In this document: in pieces, positions 1 through 12,921 of the stretch | Numbering within the stretch: position 1 is the first letter of the stretch | How the letters are laid out: every line of letters starts with the position of its first letter | Assembly (NCBI GenBank): GCA_913052475.1 | Contig: CAJXEJ010000002.1 | Span: forward strand, 29,210-93,209 | Length of the DNA: 64,000 bases | Source of the DNA: an uncultured Dehalococcoidia bacterium | Lineage (GTDB): Bacteria > Chloroflexota > Dehalococcoidia > Lucifugimonadales > Lucifugimonadaceae | Direction: 5' to 3' | Made by a program: the position numbers and the translations under genes | Notes under the pieces: generated by a model | Database searches by the model: none | Seen by the model: only the letters and a program-made list of their open reading frames with translations | What the model was told of the DNA's origin: nothing

Positions 1-2
1 TC

Positions 3-98
3 ATTGCCCGAATGATCGCAGCCGAACCAACTGATCGTCCGTCGGTCTACGAAGTGCTAAACGTCATCGAAGAATCGCTGATAGCCGGAATTGCGTAG
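3..98 (+). CDS. C-terminal fragment of a protein, possibly a Ser/Thr kinase
   Basis: Only the last 31 codons are inside the window, ending in TAG at 96-98. The tail contains a DPxxRPS-like stretch (EPTDRPSVYEVL) followed by a short acidic helix, which resembles subdomain XI of bacterial Ser/Thr protein kinases, where the conserved Arg precedes Pro-Ser. The rest of the gene lies upstream, so the kinase call is a guess from about a dozen residues. The stop lies 10 bases from the stop of the convergent DUF1015 gene. Confidence 0.4.
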   Translation: MARMIAAEPTDRPSVYEVLNVIEESLIAGIA

Positions 99-107
99 AC
101 GAACAGC

Positions 108-3753
<3,646 letters not shown>

Positions 3754-3755
3754 AA

Positions 3756-4624
3756 ATCCGCTCTCCACTGGCGTCAAAAGGCTTGCTGGAGAAGTGCGCA
3801 TTGGTCTCGACCGAAAAAAAACGTCTATTCAGGCGAGTCGCACAAGTTTCTCGTTCGCTGAAGATCTTCTCGGACAAACTCAGCCGGTGCAGCTTGATCC
3901 GGCAGGACTCGAATACCCGGGCGAACTAATACTTGTCGCTGAGCGGGAACCTCGCTTCGGTGAACCGCTAGATGGGGTGTCGATGCTCCGGTTGGTACTT
4001 ACTGCATTCCAGCGTAGACCATCGTCATCAGCTATCCCGAATTTGTGTTGCAGTTCAAGCACCCGACCAGATGGCTGTCACTCAGAGACGAGTTCGAACG
4101 TTGGCGATTGGAATACCGTCGTGCTTACCTAGAAGATCACGCACAGAACAGAATCGAAATCGCCTACTACTCCAGCAGATCAGCTCGACGATAAAGCTGT
4201 TCGCTCAAATCGATCTTCTAGAGCAGATAGGCGTCGTGCGACTCGGCACAATCGATAATCTCCCCAGCCTTTGGGACGAAACAATCTGGTCTTTTGGAAT
4301 GTGTGAAAACGACGGACTTGATATTTAATTAATTGATGAACCTATGTGTCCAAATTGCCGTGGCGTCTCGGTCAACCGCCCAATCACAACGACGTTGTCG
4401 AGATGATTCCCAACATGAATAGCCTCTTCAACGGCTATCGTGACCGGCTTGCCTCGGTGGTTTCGAAATTGGTTCTGTAATCACCAGAATGCGACAACCT
4501 CATGAGTCTGTTCAGGCTCAATTCCGCGGGAGATTTGTCCGATCTCGCCAACGTTCTAGACGATAAGGTCATATCCTTCCTTAACGAATTGTTTGGCGAC
4601 ACTAACGAAAAATCAGGCGATTGA
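3756..4624 (+). pseudogene. Decayed gene of unknown family between ligA and pth
   Basis: No single open frame covers this stretch, yet protein-like segments succeed each other in different frames. One runs from about 3756 to 4020 (includes LAGEVRIGLDRKK, then YPGELILVAEREPRFG). A second, about 4023-4193, reads FVLQFKHPTRWLSLRDEFERW and ends in TAA. A third, about 4190-4328, reads LFAQIDLLEQIGVVRLG. A MCPNCRG piece at 4343 looks like half a zinc ribbon. The last, 4502-4624, reads LSDLANVLDDKVISFLNELF. The final TGA overlaps the TTG start of pth, so the ancestral gene was translationally coupled to pth. I cannot name the family; it was probably a large cytoplasmic protein. Multiple frameshifts make function unlikely. 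Confidence 0.6.
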
Positions 4625-5277
4625 ACGTCTCCTCACTCCTAGACAAACTATTTCCTGGCGGCAAAAGCGGCGGACCGGAAGATCCACCGTGGATCGTGCT
4701 CGGGCTAGGAAATCCGGGGGCTGAATACAGAAACACTCGCCACAACGTCGGCTGGTGGTGCATGGGCGAGCTCGTCCGACGCACAAACGCTGAGCTCAAC
4801 CGCAAACGAAAAGAATTAAAGTACGCAGAGGTCGAGCTTGGTGGCACTCATACAGTACTCGCCTATCCGCGCACGTTCATGAACCGTTCGGGTCTGGCAC
4901 TCAGCTACCTCACTCACCGTTTCAAAACCCCGCCCGAAAACATCCTGATCGTCACCGACGATATAAACCTCAATCCCGGTTCCGTGCGCATTAGGAAAAA
5001 GGGCGGCCCCGGTGGGCACAACGGTCTCAAGTCGATCATCACGGCTCTCGGCACGAACGAGTTCCCCAGGATACGCATCGGAGTTGGAAATCCCGACTCG
5101 TCTTCAGAACAGGTCGATCACGTACTGGGTACTTTTGATCACGATACGCGAGATCTGGTCAACGCAGCGTCACTCCGGGCAGCCGACGCTATAACGATGA
5201 TCGTAAACGGTGAATTCGACAACGCTATGAACAAATTCAACGCCAAAAGCAACGGCGAAACCTCGAAGCCAAATTGA
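4621..5277 (+). CDS. pth: Peptidyl-tRNA hydrolase
   Basis: Releases tRNA from peptidyl-tRNAs that drop off the ribosome. The 218-residue protein has all hallmark residues: GLGNPG with substrate-binding Asn31, TRHNVG with catalytic His41, FMNRSG with Asn88, the VTDD acid pair at 113-114, and GGPGGHNGLKS with Asn134. A 22-residue N-terminal extension precedes the usual start of the family. The start is TTG at 4621, embedded in gaTTGA so that it overlaps the stop of the decayed upstream gene. Its own TGA overlaps the ATG of the next gene (aTGATG), so pth and the metallopeptidase form a coupled pair. Confidence 0.95.
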   Translation: MNVSSLLDKLFPGGKSGGPEDPPWIVLGLGNPGAEYRNTRHNVGWWCMGELVRRTNAELNRKRKELKYAEVELGGTHTVLAYPRTFMNRSGLALSYLTHRFKTPPENILIVTDDINLNPGSVRIRKKGGPGGHNGLKSIITALGTNEFPRIRIGVGNPDSSSEQVDHVLGTFDHDTRDLVNAASLRAADAITMIVNGEFDNAMNKFNAKSNGETSKPN

Positions 5278-7364
5278 TGCTGCGCCGTAGTTCTGTGAAT
5301 CGGTCCCTTTTGGTAGTTGTCGGACCAATGATGTGGATCGTCGTGGCCAGTGTCGCTTTGCTATTGATTGCATGTCAGCAAGACGACACTCTTCCCGTCG
5401 AACTGATCACTTCACCCGCACCCTCATCCAGCTCAGCCCCGACCGCATCTGTGACAACCGAGATCACTACCACTGCAGCCCCGGTCGTTGCACCAGAACC
5501 GATCCCGGCGTCACAGGCTCAGGAATCTCCATCTGCAACCTCCCTACCGGTGTCGAGTGCGATGACACCACAAGCAGAACCAACTGCAACACCACGACCA
5601 CTTTTCGTCCCGGCTCTCCCTGAGCCTGATATTCCTGCGGCACCCGACCGTGACCTTCAAGAACTTGGCCAGCGTCTTATTGCGGGTTACACCGAACCGA
5701 AAACCGTCTTGCCATCCAATCTGCTAACCGTCGGACAAAAAATCGATTTCTGGGTTTCACGCGACGGCGGTAGCGTTCTCGTCAGCGGTGAGGTTTCGCA
5801 TATTTCCGATCATGTCTACTGGGTGTTCGAAAACGGATTCGAGCCAGACCCCGCCGACATTGAAGAGGTGGCGAACAACTTTGAAACCGACGTTTGGCCT
5901 GCCGTCACTGATGTGTTCGGGCCACCTCTCTCACCCGGTATCGACGGCGATGATCGAATGGTCGTTTTCAACAGTGTTTTGCGAACAGGGGTTGCAGGTT
6001 ATTTCTCGGCAGCCGATTCTTATCCACGCGAAATCCGCCCACACTCGAACCAGCGGGAAGCCCTCTACATGTCGGCCAACCGGGTCGATCTCACAGCTAC
6101 TGAATATCTCAGCATTGTCGCCCACGAGCTGCAGCATGCGACTCATTTCGCCACCGATAGCAGCGAAGATTCCTGGGTGAACGAAGGATTGTCCGAGATT
6201 GCCGCTGAGATCGCTGGATTCGCAAGATCAGCGACGTCTTCGTTCGTAAAAGCACCCGAGACATCTCTCACAGCGTGGGCGCAGAACATCTCGATCTCGG
6301 CGGCAAACTACGGTGCCGCCAACCTGTTCTTCGCCTTCCTCGCAACTCACTACGGTGGTAACGACATGTTGGCGGCAGTCGCCCAGAATTCCAAAGACGG
6401 CATCGCTTCAATCGATAGTGCGCTCGCCGAGCAGGGCTTCGAGGCGACCGCCAACGATGTCTTTGCCGACTGGCTAGTAGCCAACTATCTGAGTACTGAT
6501 GAAGGACCCTACAGCTACGCTAATCACCACGTCCCACCGGTGAGGAACATCTACAAGCGCGCTCCTAACTCACGTACCGGAACCGTACAGTCTTACGGCT
6601 CCGACTACTTCGTGACTTCGAGCGGGTCGGGCAAAATGACCGTAGAGTTCAGCGGAGAAGCTGAAACCTCACTTCTGAACGCTGCTCCCCACTCCGGCGA
6701 CACCTGCTGGTGGTCGAATCAGGGCGACTCGATCGATTCGACTCTCACCGGTAGAGTCGACTTGCGTTCTTTGGATTCAGGCGACACGCCAACACTGAAA
6801 TACTGGGTCAACTACGAAATCGAGGAGTTCTGGGACTACAGCTATGTAATGGTCTCGAACGATGATGGTGCAAACTGGGACATCCTCGATACCGAGCGCG
6901 CTATCAACTACAACCCGAACGGAAACGCCTACGGAGCAGGCTTAACTGGCACGAGCTTGGGCTGGGTTCAGGACTCCGTCGATCTCTCGGAATACACCGG
7001 CCAGAAAGTGTTGTTGAGGATTGAGTACATCACCGACGACGCGGTGTTTTCGAAGGGTGCTTGCTTCGACGATTTCGAAATTGCGGAACTCGACTGGTAC
7101 GACAACACCTCCGACCATGGAGATTGGATCGCCAACGGATTCGCCCGCGTCACTGAAACCATTCCAACGCAGTATCTGGTCCAGGTTATCCACGAAAAGA
7201 AAATCGGCGATCCGGTCGTTTATCGAGTTCCGGTCGACGCAAATGCTGTGGGTTCGCTAACGGTTGAAAATGTGGGAGATGACGATCTGGTTGTTGTCGT
7301 AATCAGCGCGGTCACACGTCACTCAACCCTACCTACGGAATACACTGTGCGTATCATCCTGTAA
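5277..7364 (+). CDS. Secreted lipoprotein zinc metallopeptidase, M6/immune-inhibitor-A-like
   Basis: About 695 residues. The N terminus is a lipoprotein signal (hydrophobic core ending LLLIAC), so the protein should be anchored outside the membrane. A Ser/Thr/Pro-rich linker follows to about residue 110. The protease domain carries HELQH at residues 283-287 with a downstream WVNEGLSE supplying the third acid ligand, a gluzincin-type zinc site. The C-terminal third (WWSNQGDSID ... CFDDFEI) matches the MAM-like accessory domain of M6 immune-inhibitor-A peptidases, with paired cysteines. ATG at 5277 overlaps the pth stop; a TTG one codon upstream is less likely. Likely role: degradation of extracellular protein. 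The exact MEROPS family is uncertain. Confidence 0.8.
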   Translation: MLRRSSVNRSLLVVVGPMMWIVVASVALLLIACQQDDTLPVELITSPAPSSSSAPTASVTTEITTTAAPVVAPEPIPASQAQESPSATSLPVSSAMTPQAEPTATPRPLFVPALPEPDIPAAPDRDLQELGQRLIAGYTEPKTVLPSNLLTVGQKIDFWVSRDGGSVLVSGEVSHISDHVYWVFENGFEPDPADIEEVANNFETDVWPAVTDVFGPPLSPGIDGDDRMVVFNSVLRTGVAGYFSAADSYPREIRPHSNQREALYMSANRVDLTATEYLSIVAHELQHATHFATDSSEDSWVNEGLSEIAAEIAGFARSATSSFVKAPETSLTAWAQNISISAANYGAANLFFAFLATHYGGNDMLAAVAQNSKDGIASIDSALAEQGFEATANDVFADWLVANYLSTDEGPYSYANHHVPPVRNIYKRAPNSRTGTVQSYGSDYFVTSSGSGKMTVEFSGEAETSLLNAAPHSGDTCWWSNQGDSIDSTLTGRVDLRSLDSGDTPTLKYWVNYEIEEFWDYSYVMVSNDDGANWDILDTERAINYNPNGNAYGAGLTGTSLGWVQDSVDLSEYTGQKVLLRIEYITDDAVFSKGACFDDFEIAELDWYDNTSDHGDWIANGFARVTETIPTQYLVQVIHEKKIGDPVVYRVPVDANAVGSLTVENVGDDDLVVVVISAVTRHSTLPTEYTVRIIL

Positions 7365-7370
7365 ATTCTA

Positions 7371-8516
7371 ATGGATGCGCCATCAGAGCGGTCAGATCAA
7401 ACTGGAGAGATCACGATTAGCAAGTTATTCAGTCCTCTCAAAATTCGAGGTGAGACGCTACCGAACCGCGTCGCTTACTCCCCGATGTGCGAATACACCT
7501 GCGATACCGACGGAGTCGCCACCGATTTCCACAAGGTCCATCTCGGCTCAAAGGCGTTGGGTGGCACTGGGCTGGTGATGGCGGAAGCCACTGCCGTTCG
7601 ACCCGACGGAAGGATTTCGCCTAGCTGTCAGGGTCTGTGGAACGATGCTCAGGTCGACGCCCTTCGGCCGATCACGGCTTTCATTTCAAGCCAGGGTTCC
7701 GTGCCTGCTGTTCAGATTGCGCATGCCGGTCGTAAAGCTTCGCACTCGCAGCCGTGGAACGGCTCTCACTATATCACCGAAGATGAAGGTGGCTGGAAGG
7801 TCGTAGCCCCTAGCGCGATCCCTTACGACGAAAATACCGGTATCCCGCACGAACTTTCGAAGCAAGAGATCGCCGATATCACCCAGGCGTTTGCAGAAGG
7901 TGCGGCACGGGCTGTCGATGCCGGGTATCGAGTTATCGAGCTTCATTTTGCACACGGTTATCTCGCATGCGAATTCATGTCGCCACTCTCGAATCAACGG
8001 ACCGACGAATACGGCGGTTCGCTCGAAAATCGTTGTCGATTCGCGCTCGAAACTATCGCTGCAGTCCGTGCTTCTATTCCAGAATCGGTGCCGCTGCTGG
8101 CTCGAATTTCCGCGACCGAATACGTCGAGGGTGGCTGGGATCTTGAACAGTCAATTCAACTTTCGAAATGGATGAAAGACGCAGGCGTCGACCTCATCGA
8201 CACTTCCTCTGGCGGAAACTCGCCTGCACAGGTGCTGAAGCCGGTACCGAACTATCAGGTTTCGTTCTCCGCGGAAATCCGTGAGCAGGTCGGAATAATG
8301 ACCGGCGCTGTCGGTCTGATCACTGAAGCGGAACAGGCAGAATCGATTCTCGTCGAAGGTCAGGCAGACACGATCTTCATCGGTCGAGAATTGATGCGAA
8401 ATCCGTTCTGGCCGCTCTACGCCCAGGCCCAACTTGATGGCACCGCAAATTGGACCAAACAGTACATCCGCTCCGCCTTCAACGGCACCTACAAAGGGCC
8501 GGGCGCGCAGGACTAG
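7371..8516 (+). CDS. NADH:flavin oxidoreductase, old yellow enzyme family (YqjM-like)
   Basis: An FMN-dependent ene-reductase of 381 residues. It opens with KLFSPLKIRGETLPNRV and has the class-III (YqjM type) SPMCEY cysteine at residue 40, HAGRKAS, the active-site stretch ELHFAHGYL, and LSNQRTDEYGGSLENR that closes the TIM barrel around FMN. Such enzymes reduce alpha,beta-unsaturated carbonyls; the physiological substrate cannot be read from sequence. It follows the metallopeptidase by six bases on the same strand, so it may be cotranscribed with pth. No clear Shine-Dalgarno precedes the chosen ATG, so a slightly later start is possible. Confidence 0.92.
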   Translation: MDAPSERSDQTGEITISKLFSPLKIRGETLPNRVAYSPMCEYTCDTDGVATDFHKVHLGSKALGGTGLVMAEATAVRPDGRISPSCQGLWNDAQVDALRPITAFISSQGSVPAVQIAHAGRKASHSQPWNGSHYITEDEGGWKVVAPSAIPYDENTGIPHELSKQEIADITQAFAEGAARAVDAGYRVIELHFAHGYLACEFMSPLSNQRTDEYGGSLENRCRFALETIAAVRASIPESVPLLARISATEYVEGGWDLEQSIQLSKWMKDAGVDLIDTSSGGNSPAQVLKPVPNYQVSFSAEIREQVGIMTGAVGLITEAEQAESILVEGQADTIFIGRELMRNPFWPLYAQAQLDGTANWTKQYIRSAFNGTYKGPGAQD

Positions 8517-8520
8517 AGTC

Positions 8521-9783
8521 CTACGGCGCTTCAATGCAATCCCAGCCGGTGTAGGGCACGAGCACTTCGGGGATGATGACTGAACCGTCTTCCTGAAGGC
8601 CGTTTTCGATTACGGCTATCCACGTCCGCGACATACCAAGCGCTGATCCATTCAACGTGTGCGGTAGTCGAGTCGATGCGCCAACCTCGGGGCGGTAACG
8701 AGTACCATTCCGGCGAGATTGAAAATCCGTACATGTCGAGATTGAACTGACCTCAAGCCATTCGGCTGAACCCGGTGACCAAACCTCGATATCGTAGGTT
8801 TTAGCTGACTGGAAACCTATGTCACCTGTGCAAAGTTTCAGCACCCGATAGGTAAAGTCGAGTCGTTCGCATATCGACGTCGCGTGCTCGACCATTTCTT
8901 CGAGGGATGCTTCTGATTCTTCAGGCTCAACGTAGCGGAACATCTCTACTTTCTCGAACTGGTGAACCCGTTTGATTCCGCGTACATCACGACCGGCTGC
9001 AGTATGTTCTTTACGGAAGCTCGGAGTTCGCGCCACGTACTTCAATGGCAGCACATCGGGATCGATAATTTGCCCCTGGTGTAGAGCGTTCAGAGCTACT
9101 TCAGCCGTCGGAATTAACCAGAGATCGGTCTCATCGTCGTGGTACAAATTGTCCTTGAATTTCGGCAGGTTCCCCGATCCGAGCATTGTTTCGGGTTTGA
9201 CCAGTAGCGGCGGATCGATTTCCGTATAACCGTGTTCTTCAGTCAATACATCCAACATGTAAGCCGAGAGGGCACGTTGCAGTCTGGCACCTTTGCTCTT
9301 CAACACATAGAACCGTGAACCAGACATGCTGGCACTTGCTTCGATATCCAAAATCCCGAGCGCGGGTGCCACGTCCCAATGAGCATTGCCATGCGTCTCG
9401 GTCAGACCATCCGAGGTACGAACCACCACATTCGATTCTTCATCAAGTCCGTCTGGAACATCGTCCAAAGGCGTGTTCGGAATCGGCAACAGCGTGGCAT
9501 TCAATTCCTCAAGTACCGTTGCTAATTCAGCTTCTACCGTCTTGATTCGATCGCCCGTCTCGCGCATCTCAGCGATCTCTTCAGGTGTCGGCTTTCGCTT
9601 CTCGTCGCCGATCGCTTTGCTCACCTTGTTGCGGTTGGCTCGGTCGGCGTCGGCGTCCTGAATAAGCTGCTTCCTGCGAAAGTCGAGTTCAAGAATCCTG
9701 TCGATCGGCGGATCTTCACCACGACGAACCAACGCAGCTCGGAATATCTCGGGGTCTCGGACTATCTGTTCCAGTGAAAGCAT
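8521..9783 (-). CDS. serS: Serine--tRNA ligase
   Basis: Charges tRNA-Ser with serine. The 420-residue protein has the N-terminal long helical hairpin that binds the variable arm (residues about 30-100), class II motif 2 (FRKEHTAAGRDVRGIKRVHQ) and motif 3 near the C terminus (GSALGMSRTW), plus the serine-binding TAEV segment. It lies on the same strand as lysS, 50 bases downstream of it, so the two synthetase genes probably share a transcript. It converges on the flavin oxidoreductase with only four bases between stops. The window also holds a tRNA-Ser(UGA) gene at 20.9 kb. Confidence 0.96.
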   Translation of the reverse strand: MLSLEQIVRDPEIFRAALVRRGEDPPIDRILELDFRRKQLIQDADADRANRNKVSKAIGDEKRKPTPEEIAEMRETGDRIKTVEAELATVLEELNATLLPIPNTPLDDVPDGLDEESNVVVRTSDGLTETHGNAHWDVAPALGILDIEASASMSGSRFYVLKSKGARLQRALSAYMLDVLTEEHGYTEIDPPLLVKPETMLGSGNLPKFKDNLYHDDETDLWLIPTAEVALNALHQGQIIDPDVLPLKYVARTPSFRKEHTAAGRDVRGIKRVHQFEKVEMFRYVEPEESEASLEEMVEHATSICERLDFTYRVLKLCTGDIGFQSAKTYDIEVWSPGSAEWLEVSSISTCTDFQSRRNGTRYRPEVGASTRLPHTLNGSALGMSRTWIAVIENGLQEDGSVIIPEVLVPYTGWDCIEAP

Positions 9784-9833
9784 TTTTTACTCTAGGTATT
9801 TTCAAACCATCGAAGCAGGTGCTGTCGATTAGA

Positions 9834-11402
9834 TCACATGCTGCGCATCGCAGGGAATAGCAAGATTTCTCGGATCGACTCTTCGCCCGCAATCAGCATC
9901 GCCAACCTATCGATCCCAAGACCGACTCCGCCCGTCGGCGGCATGCCATGTTCGATCGCAACAAGGAAATCTTCGTCCAATCGATCAGCTTGATCGTCAC
10001 CGAATTCTAACCGCATCTTTTCCTGCTGCTCGAACCGAGTTCGCTGGTCGACCGGATCGTTCAACTCAGTAAATGCGTTGCAGAGTTCGGTGCCCATCAC
10101 AAAGCCCTCGAATCGCTCAACGATTCCGTCGGAATTGAGTTTGTGCTTGGCGAGTGGTGACATCTCGACCGGGTAGTCGACAAGGAAGTGCGGCTGAATC
10201 AGGTTTGGCTCAACCTCTGAAGAAATCACCTTGTCTAGCAAACGCCCCCACGCCGAACCTGCTTCAACATGAATACCTCGGTCTCGCATCGCATCCGAAA
10301 GTAACTCCGCATCCCGAACCTCGACAAAGTCGATCCCAGTTTGCTTCACAATCTCCTCACGAAGATCGAGCCGAGGCCAGGGTGGCGTCAGGTCAATCTC
10401 TGGTCGAACACCCTCAATCGCAGGAAGCACCATCGATCCAGTTGTTTCTTTGGCAATAAAGGAAACCATGTTTTCGACCATCGCCATCACATCGTTGTAG
10501 TCGGCATAAGCCTGGTAACTCTCGATTGTGGTGAACTCGGGATTGTGGTCGTGGTCGAGTCCTTCGTTGCGGAACAGCCGGCCGATCTCGAACACACGCT
10601 CGATACCACCAACGATCAGTTTCTTCAGATAGAGCTCGGTGGCGATTCGCAAATACAAGTCACGATCGAGTTGGTTGTGGTGCGTCTCAAACGGGGTCGC
10701 TTGCGCGCCCGCAGCGACCGGTACGAGGATCGGTGTTTCGACTTCGATAAAACCCTCGCCGTGCATGAAATCCCTCATCGCCTTGACAACACTCGACCTA
10801 AGCAGAGCGTTCTTCATAGCGTTTTCGTTCGAAATCAGGTCGAGATATCGCTGGCGGAATCGAATTTCCTGATCCTGTAATCCGTGCCACTTATCGGGAA
10901 GGGGTCGCATAGCTTTCGTGAGCACAGTCACCTGCTGGACTTCGACGCTGACCTCACCACGCCGGGTACGAATCACTGAACCTTCAACACCGATGATGTC
11001 GCCGATATCCAACAGATTTACGATCTCGTAGGCGTCATCACCCATCGTGTTTTGACGGGCGAACGCCTGAATCGAACCATGCCCGTCCTTAAGGTCGATA
11101 AACGCGGCCTTGCCCATTCCGCGCCGTGCCATCACCCGACCCGCAATGCGAACCGTCTCGGTGCGGGGATGCTCGACATCGTCACCAACACCACTGCTTG
11201 CCATTATCTCGGCGTACTCGAACAACTTCGTGGCTTCAACCAAAGTATGAGTTCGGTCGTAACGGGGAGGGTACGGGTCGAGTCCCTTTGCTCGGATCTG
11301 AGCCGTCTTAGCGAGGCGATCCTCGATGAGCTTTTGTTCACCTGCCGCCGACTCCGCTTCGTTGGCGGGATTCGACTGTTCTTGTTGATCTTGGTTGGTC
11401 AT
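9834..11402 (-). CDS. lysS: Lysine--tRNA ligase (class II)
   Basis: Charges tRNA-Lys. About 522 residues from the ATG at 11402 (MTNQDQQEQ...); the frame is open 21 codons further upstream but that part has no family match. The N-terminal OB-fold anticodon-binding domain (RIAGRVMARRGMGKAAFIDL, near residue 85) is followed by class II motifs: FRNEGLDHDHNPEFT (motif 2) and GIDRLAMLI (motif 3) near the end. The first 45 residues are a glutamine- and glutamate-rich tail. It lies upstream of serS on the same strand. Confidence 0.95.
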   Translation of the reverse strand: MTNQDQQEQSNPANEAESAAGEQKLIEDRLAKTAQIRAKGLDPYPPRYDRTHTLVEATKLFEYAEIMASSGVGDDVEHPRTETVRIAGRVMARRGMGKAAFIDLKDGHGSIQAFARQNTMGDDAYEIVNLLDIGDIIGVEGSVIRTRRGEVSVEVQQVTVLTKAMRPLPDKWHGLQDQEIRFRQRYLDLISNENAMKNALLRSSVVKAMRDFMHGEGFIEVETPILVPVAAGAQATPFETHHNQLDRDLYLRIATELYLKKLIVGGIERVFEIGRLFRNEGLDHDHNPEFTTIESYQAYADYNDVMAMVENMVSFIAKETTGSMVLPAIEGVRPEIDLTPPWPRLDLREEIVKQTGIDFVEVRDAELLSDAMRDRGIHVEAGSAWGRLLDKVISSEVEPNLIQPHFLVDYPVEMSPLAKHKLNSDGIVERFEGFVMGTELCNAFTELNDPVDQRTRFEQQEKMRLEFGDDQADRLDEDFLVAIEHGMPPTGGVGLGIDRLAMLIAGEESIREILLFPAMRSM

Positions 11403-11504
11403 ATTTTCCGGCGCAGGCAGAACCTGCGTTAGTCCAATTCGTGCGCTGCCCCATCGACATGGCAATTCATTCTAAGGCAGCGCTCCAGTGAATTCAGCAA
11501 GTTA

Positions 11505-11546
11505 AAAGTCCTCTCCATAAAGGGAGGGATTTAGGTGAGGGGGAAT
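11505..11546 (+). repeat. Family A palindromic intergenic repeat, copy 1
   Basis: Begins CCTCTCCataaAGGGAGGG and continues ATTTAGGTGAGGGGGAA. It is a short hairpin with a conserved right flank, and several further copies lie between genes in this window. It lies in the gap between lysS and rsmD. Confidence 0.7.
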
Positions 11547-11592
11547 GAAAGTGCTAGGCGGTGACGAATAATTGTTCCGTGATACGGACCGC

Positions 11593-11632
11593 GTGCCCCC
11601 GCAACCTAACCTCCTCCTCTGGGGGGAAGGAA
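11593..11632 (-). repeat. Family A repeat, inverted partner
   Basis: Carries ACCTAACCTCCTCCTC followed by GGGGGGAAGGAAAG, the reverse-complement arrangement of copy 1 sixty bases away. The two copies together could fold into a larger stem. Confidence 0.5.
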
Positions 11633-11757
11633 AGAAGCACCCGTCTAGACCTTCGAGCAGCACCGCTTCCGTGTAAAACGGTGAAAACCGGTAACGATTC
11701 ACGATGGTTAAGAATCCGGCGCGCCGTGAATAATCGGTTCCGTCCCGTAATTTTTTC

Positions 11758-12387
11758 ATGGGAAAATCGGGGGTTCAAGTGCGGATCGAAAGTGCGATGA
11801 GCGACAAACGCAGGGGGGTGTCCGAGACGTCTTTTCGGCGAACTTCCGGTTCTAAAGCGAGCGGAAGCTCTCTTCGTCCGACGACCTCCAAAGTGAGATC
11901 AGCGATTTTCTCGATGCTCGGCCCAGGCGGAGTAAGTGGGCTCCGGGTGCTCGACATCTATGCCGGAACCGGTGCTCTCGGGGTTGAAGCTCTCCAACGC
12001 GGTGCAGAAAACGCCGTGTTCATCGAGCAAAACGGGCGTCGCTGCGACGATTTAAAAAAAGTTCTGGAACGACACAAGTTGGCAATGCAAGGCTCAGTTC
12101 AAAAAGGAAACGCACTCAGCGCAGTTGGAAGACTGAAAGGTGAGTTCGACCTGATTTTCGCAGACCCTCCATACGACCTTGTGGAGTTCGAAGCGTTATT
12201 CGAACGAATAAACAACGCCGGGCTTATTGCACCCGACGCTATCGCATTTCTCGAACACTCGAAGATGACTGAGCTACCTGATTCTCTTCCGGGGTTCGCG
12301 CTATCCACCCACCGGCTCTACGGCGACACGGCAGTTTCGGTCTACAAATCTCAATCTGAATCAACAACACAGACGGGGGGTGAATAG
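11758..12387 (+). CDS. rsmD: 16S rRNA (guanine-966-N2)-methyltransferase RsmD
   Basis: Methylates G966 of 16S rRNA during 30S assembly. The SAM motif LDIYAGTGALGVEALQRGA and the catalytic FADPPYD box are clear, as is the LRPTTSKVRSAIFSML segment of the family. The N terminus is longer and more polar than usual and lacks the typical MRVIAG opening, so the start is uncertain: ATG 11758, GTG 11779 (preceded by a GGGGG stretch) or ATG 11797 are all possible. Its TAG is directly followed by the ATG of coaD, the common rsmD-coaD pairing. Confidence 0.88.
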   Translation: MGKSGVQVRIESAMSDKRRGVSETSFRRTSGSKASGSSLRPTTSKVRSAIFSMLGPGGVSGLRVLDIYAGTGALGVEALQRGAENAVFIEQNGRRCDDLKKVLERHKLAMQGSVQKGNALSAVGRLKGEFDLIFADPPYDLVEFEALFERINNAGLIAPDAIAFLEHSKMTELPDSLPGFALSTHRLYGDTAVSVYKSQSESTTQTGGE

Positions 12388-12876
12388 ATGGCGCGAGCGA
12401 TTTACCCCGGCACTTTCGATCCGGTAACCAACGGCCACGTAGATATTGTCGAAAGAGCATCACACACCGTCGATCATCTGACGGTTGGAGTTGTCAAGGA
12501 TTCGCTGAAACGAACAATGTTCAACGTCGATGAACGAATAATAATGTTCGCCGATGCGGTGGCACATCTCGCCAACGTTGAAGTGAAACCGTACTCAGGC
12601 CTAACGATCAACGCTGCACGTGAATTCGGAGCGACGATGATTGTCCGTGGACTTCGGATCACGAGCGATTTTGAGTACGAAAGTGAAATGGCACTAATGA
12701 ACCGCAGGATGGCTGAAGACATCGAAACTATTTGTCTCTTCAGCGCTCTGGAATACCAGATCTTGAGTTCATCAAGAGTGAAGGAAGTGGCAGCATTTGG
12801 CGCTGATGTGTCGGATCTGGTCCCACCAAACGTTTGGAAACCTCTGGTTGAGAGGCTTGCCAAACAGAAAACATAG
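12388..12876 (+). CDS. coaD: Phosphopantetheine adenylyltransferase
   Basis: Adenylates 4'-phosphopantetheine to dephospho-CoA, the penultimate step of coenzyme A synthesis. The 162-residue protein begins ARAIYPGTFDPVTNGHVDIV, the nucleotidyltransferase TxGH signature, and ends with the SSSRVKEVA segment that binds ATP. Length is normal. The start codon abuts the rsmD stop and lies just after a G-rich stretch (GGGGGG) that can serve as ribosome-binding site. Confidence 0.96.
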   Translation: MARAIYPGTFDPVTNGHVDIVERASHTVDHLTVGVVKDSLKRTMFNVDERIIMFADAVAHLANVEVKPYSGLTINAAREFGATMIVRGLRITSDFEYESEMALMNRRMAEDIETICLFSALEYQILSSSRVKEVAAFGADVSDLVPPNVWKPLVERLAKQKT

Positions 12877-12921
12877 TAAGCAACAGTTAGCACGCGTAAG
12901 TCGACACGCAAGGAGGCAGAA

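Noticed and set aside
10341..10880. 179-codon ORF antisense to lysS
   Set aside because: Entirely inside a conserved synthetase; no start signal or homology.
11502..11800. Several ORFs of 74-85 codons in the lysS-rsmD gap
   Set aside because: They translate palindromic repeat DNA in different frames and show no protein-like pattern.
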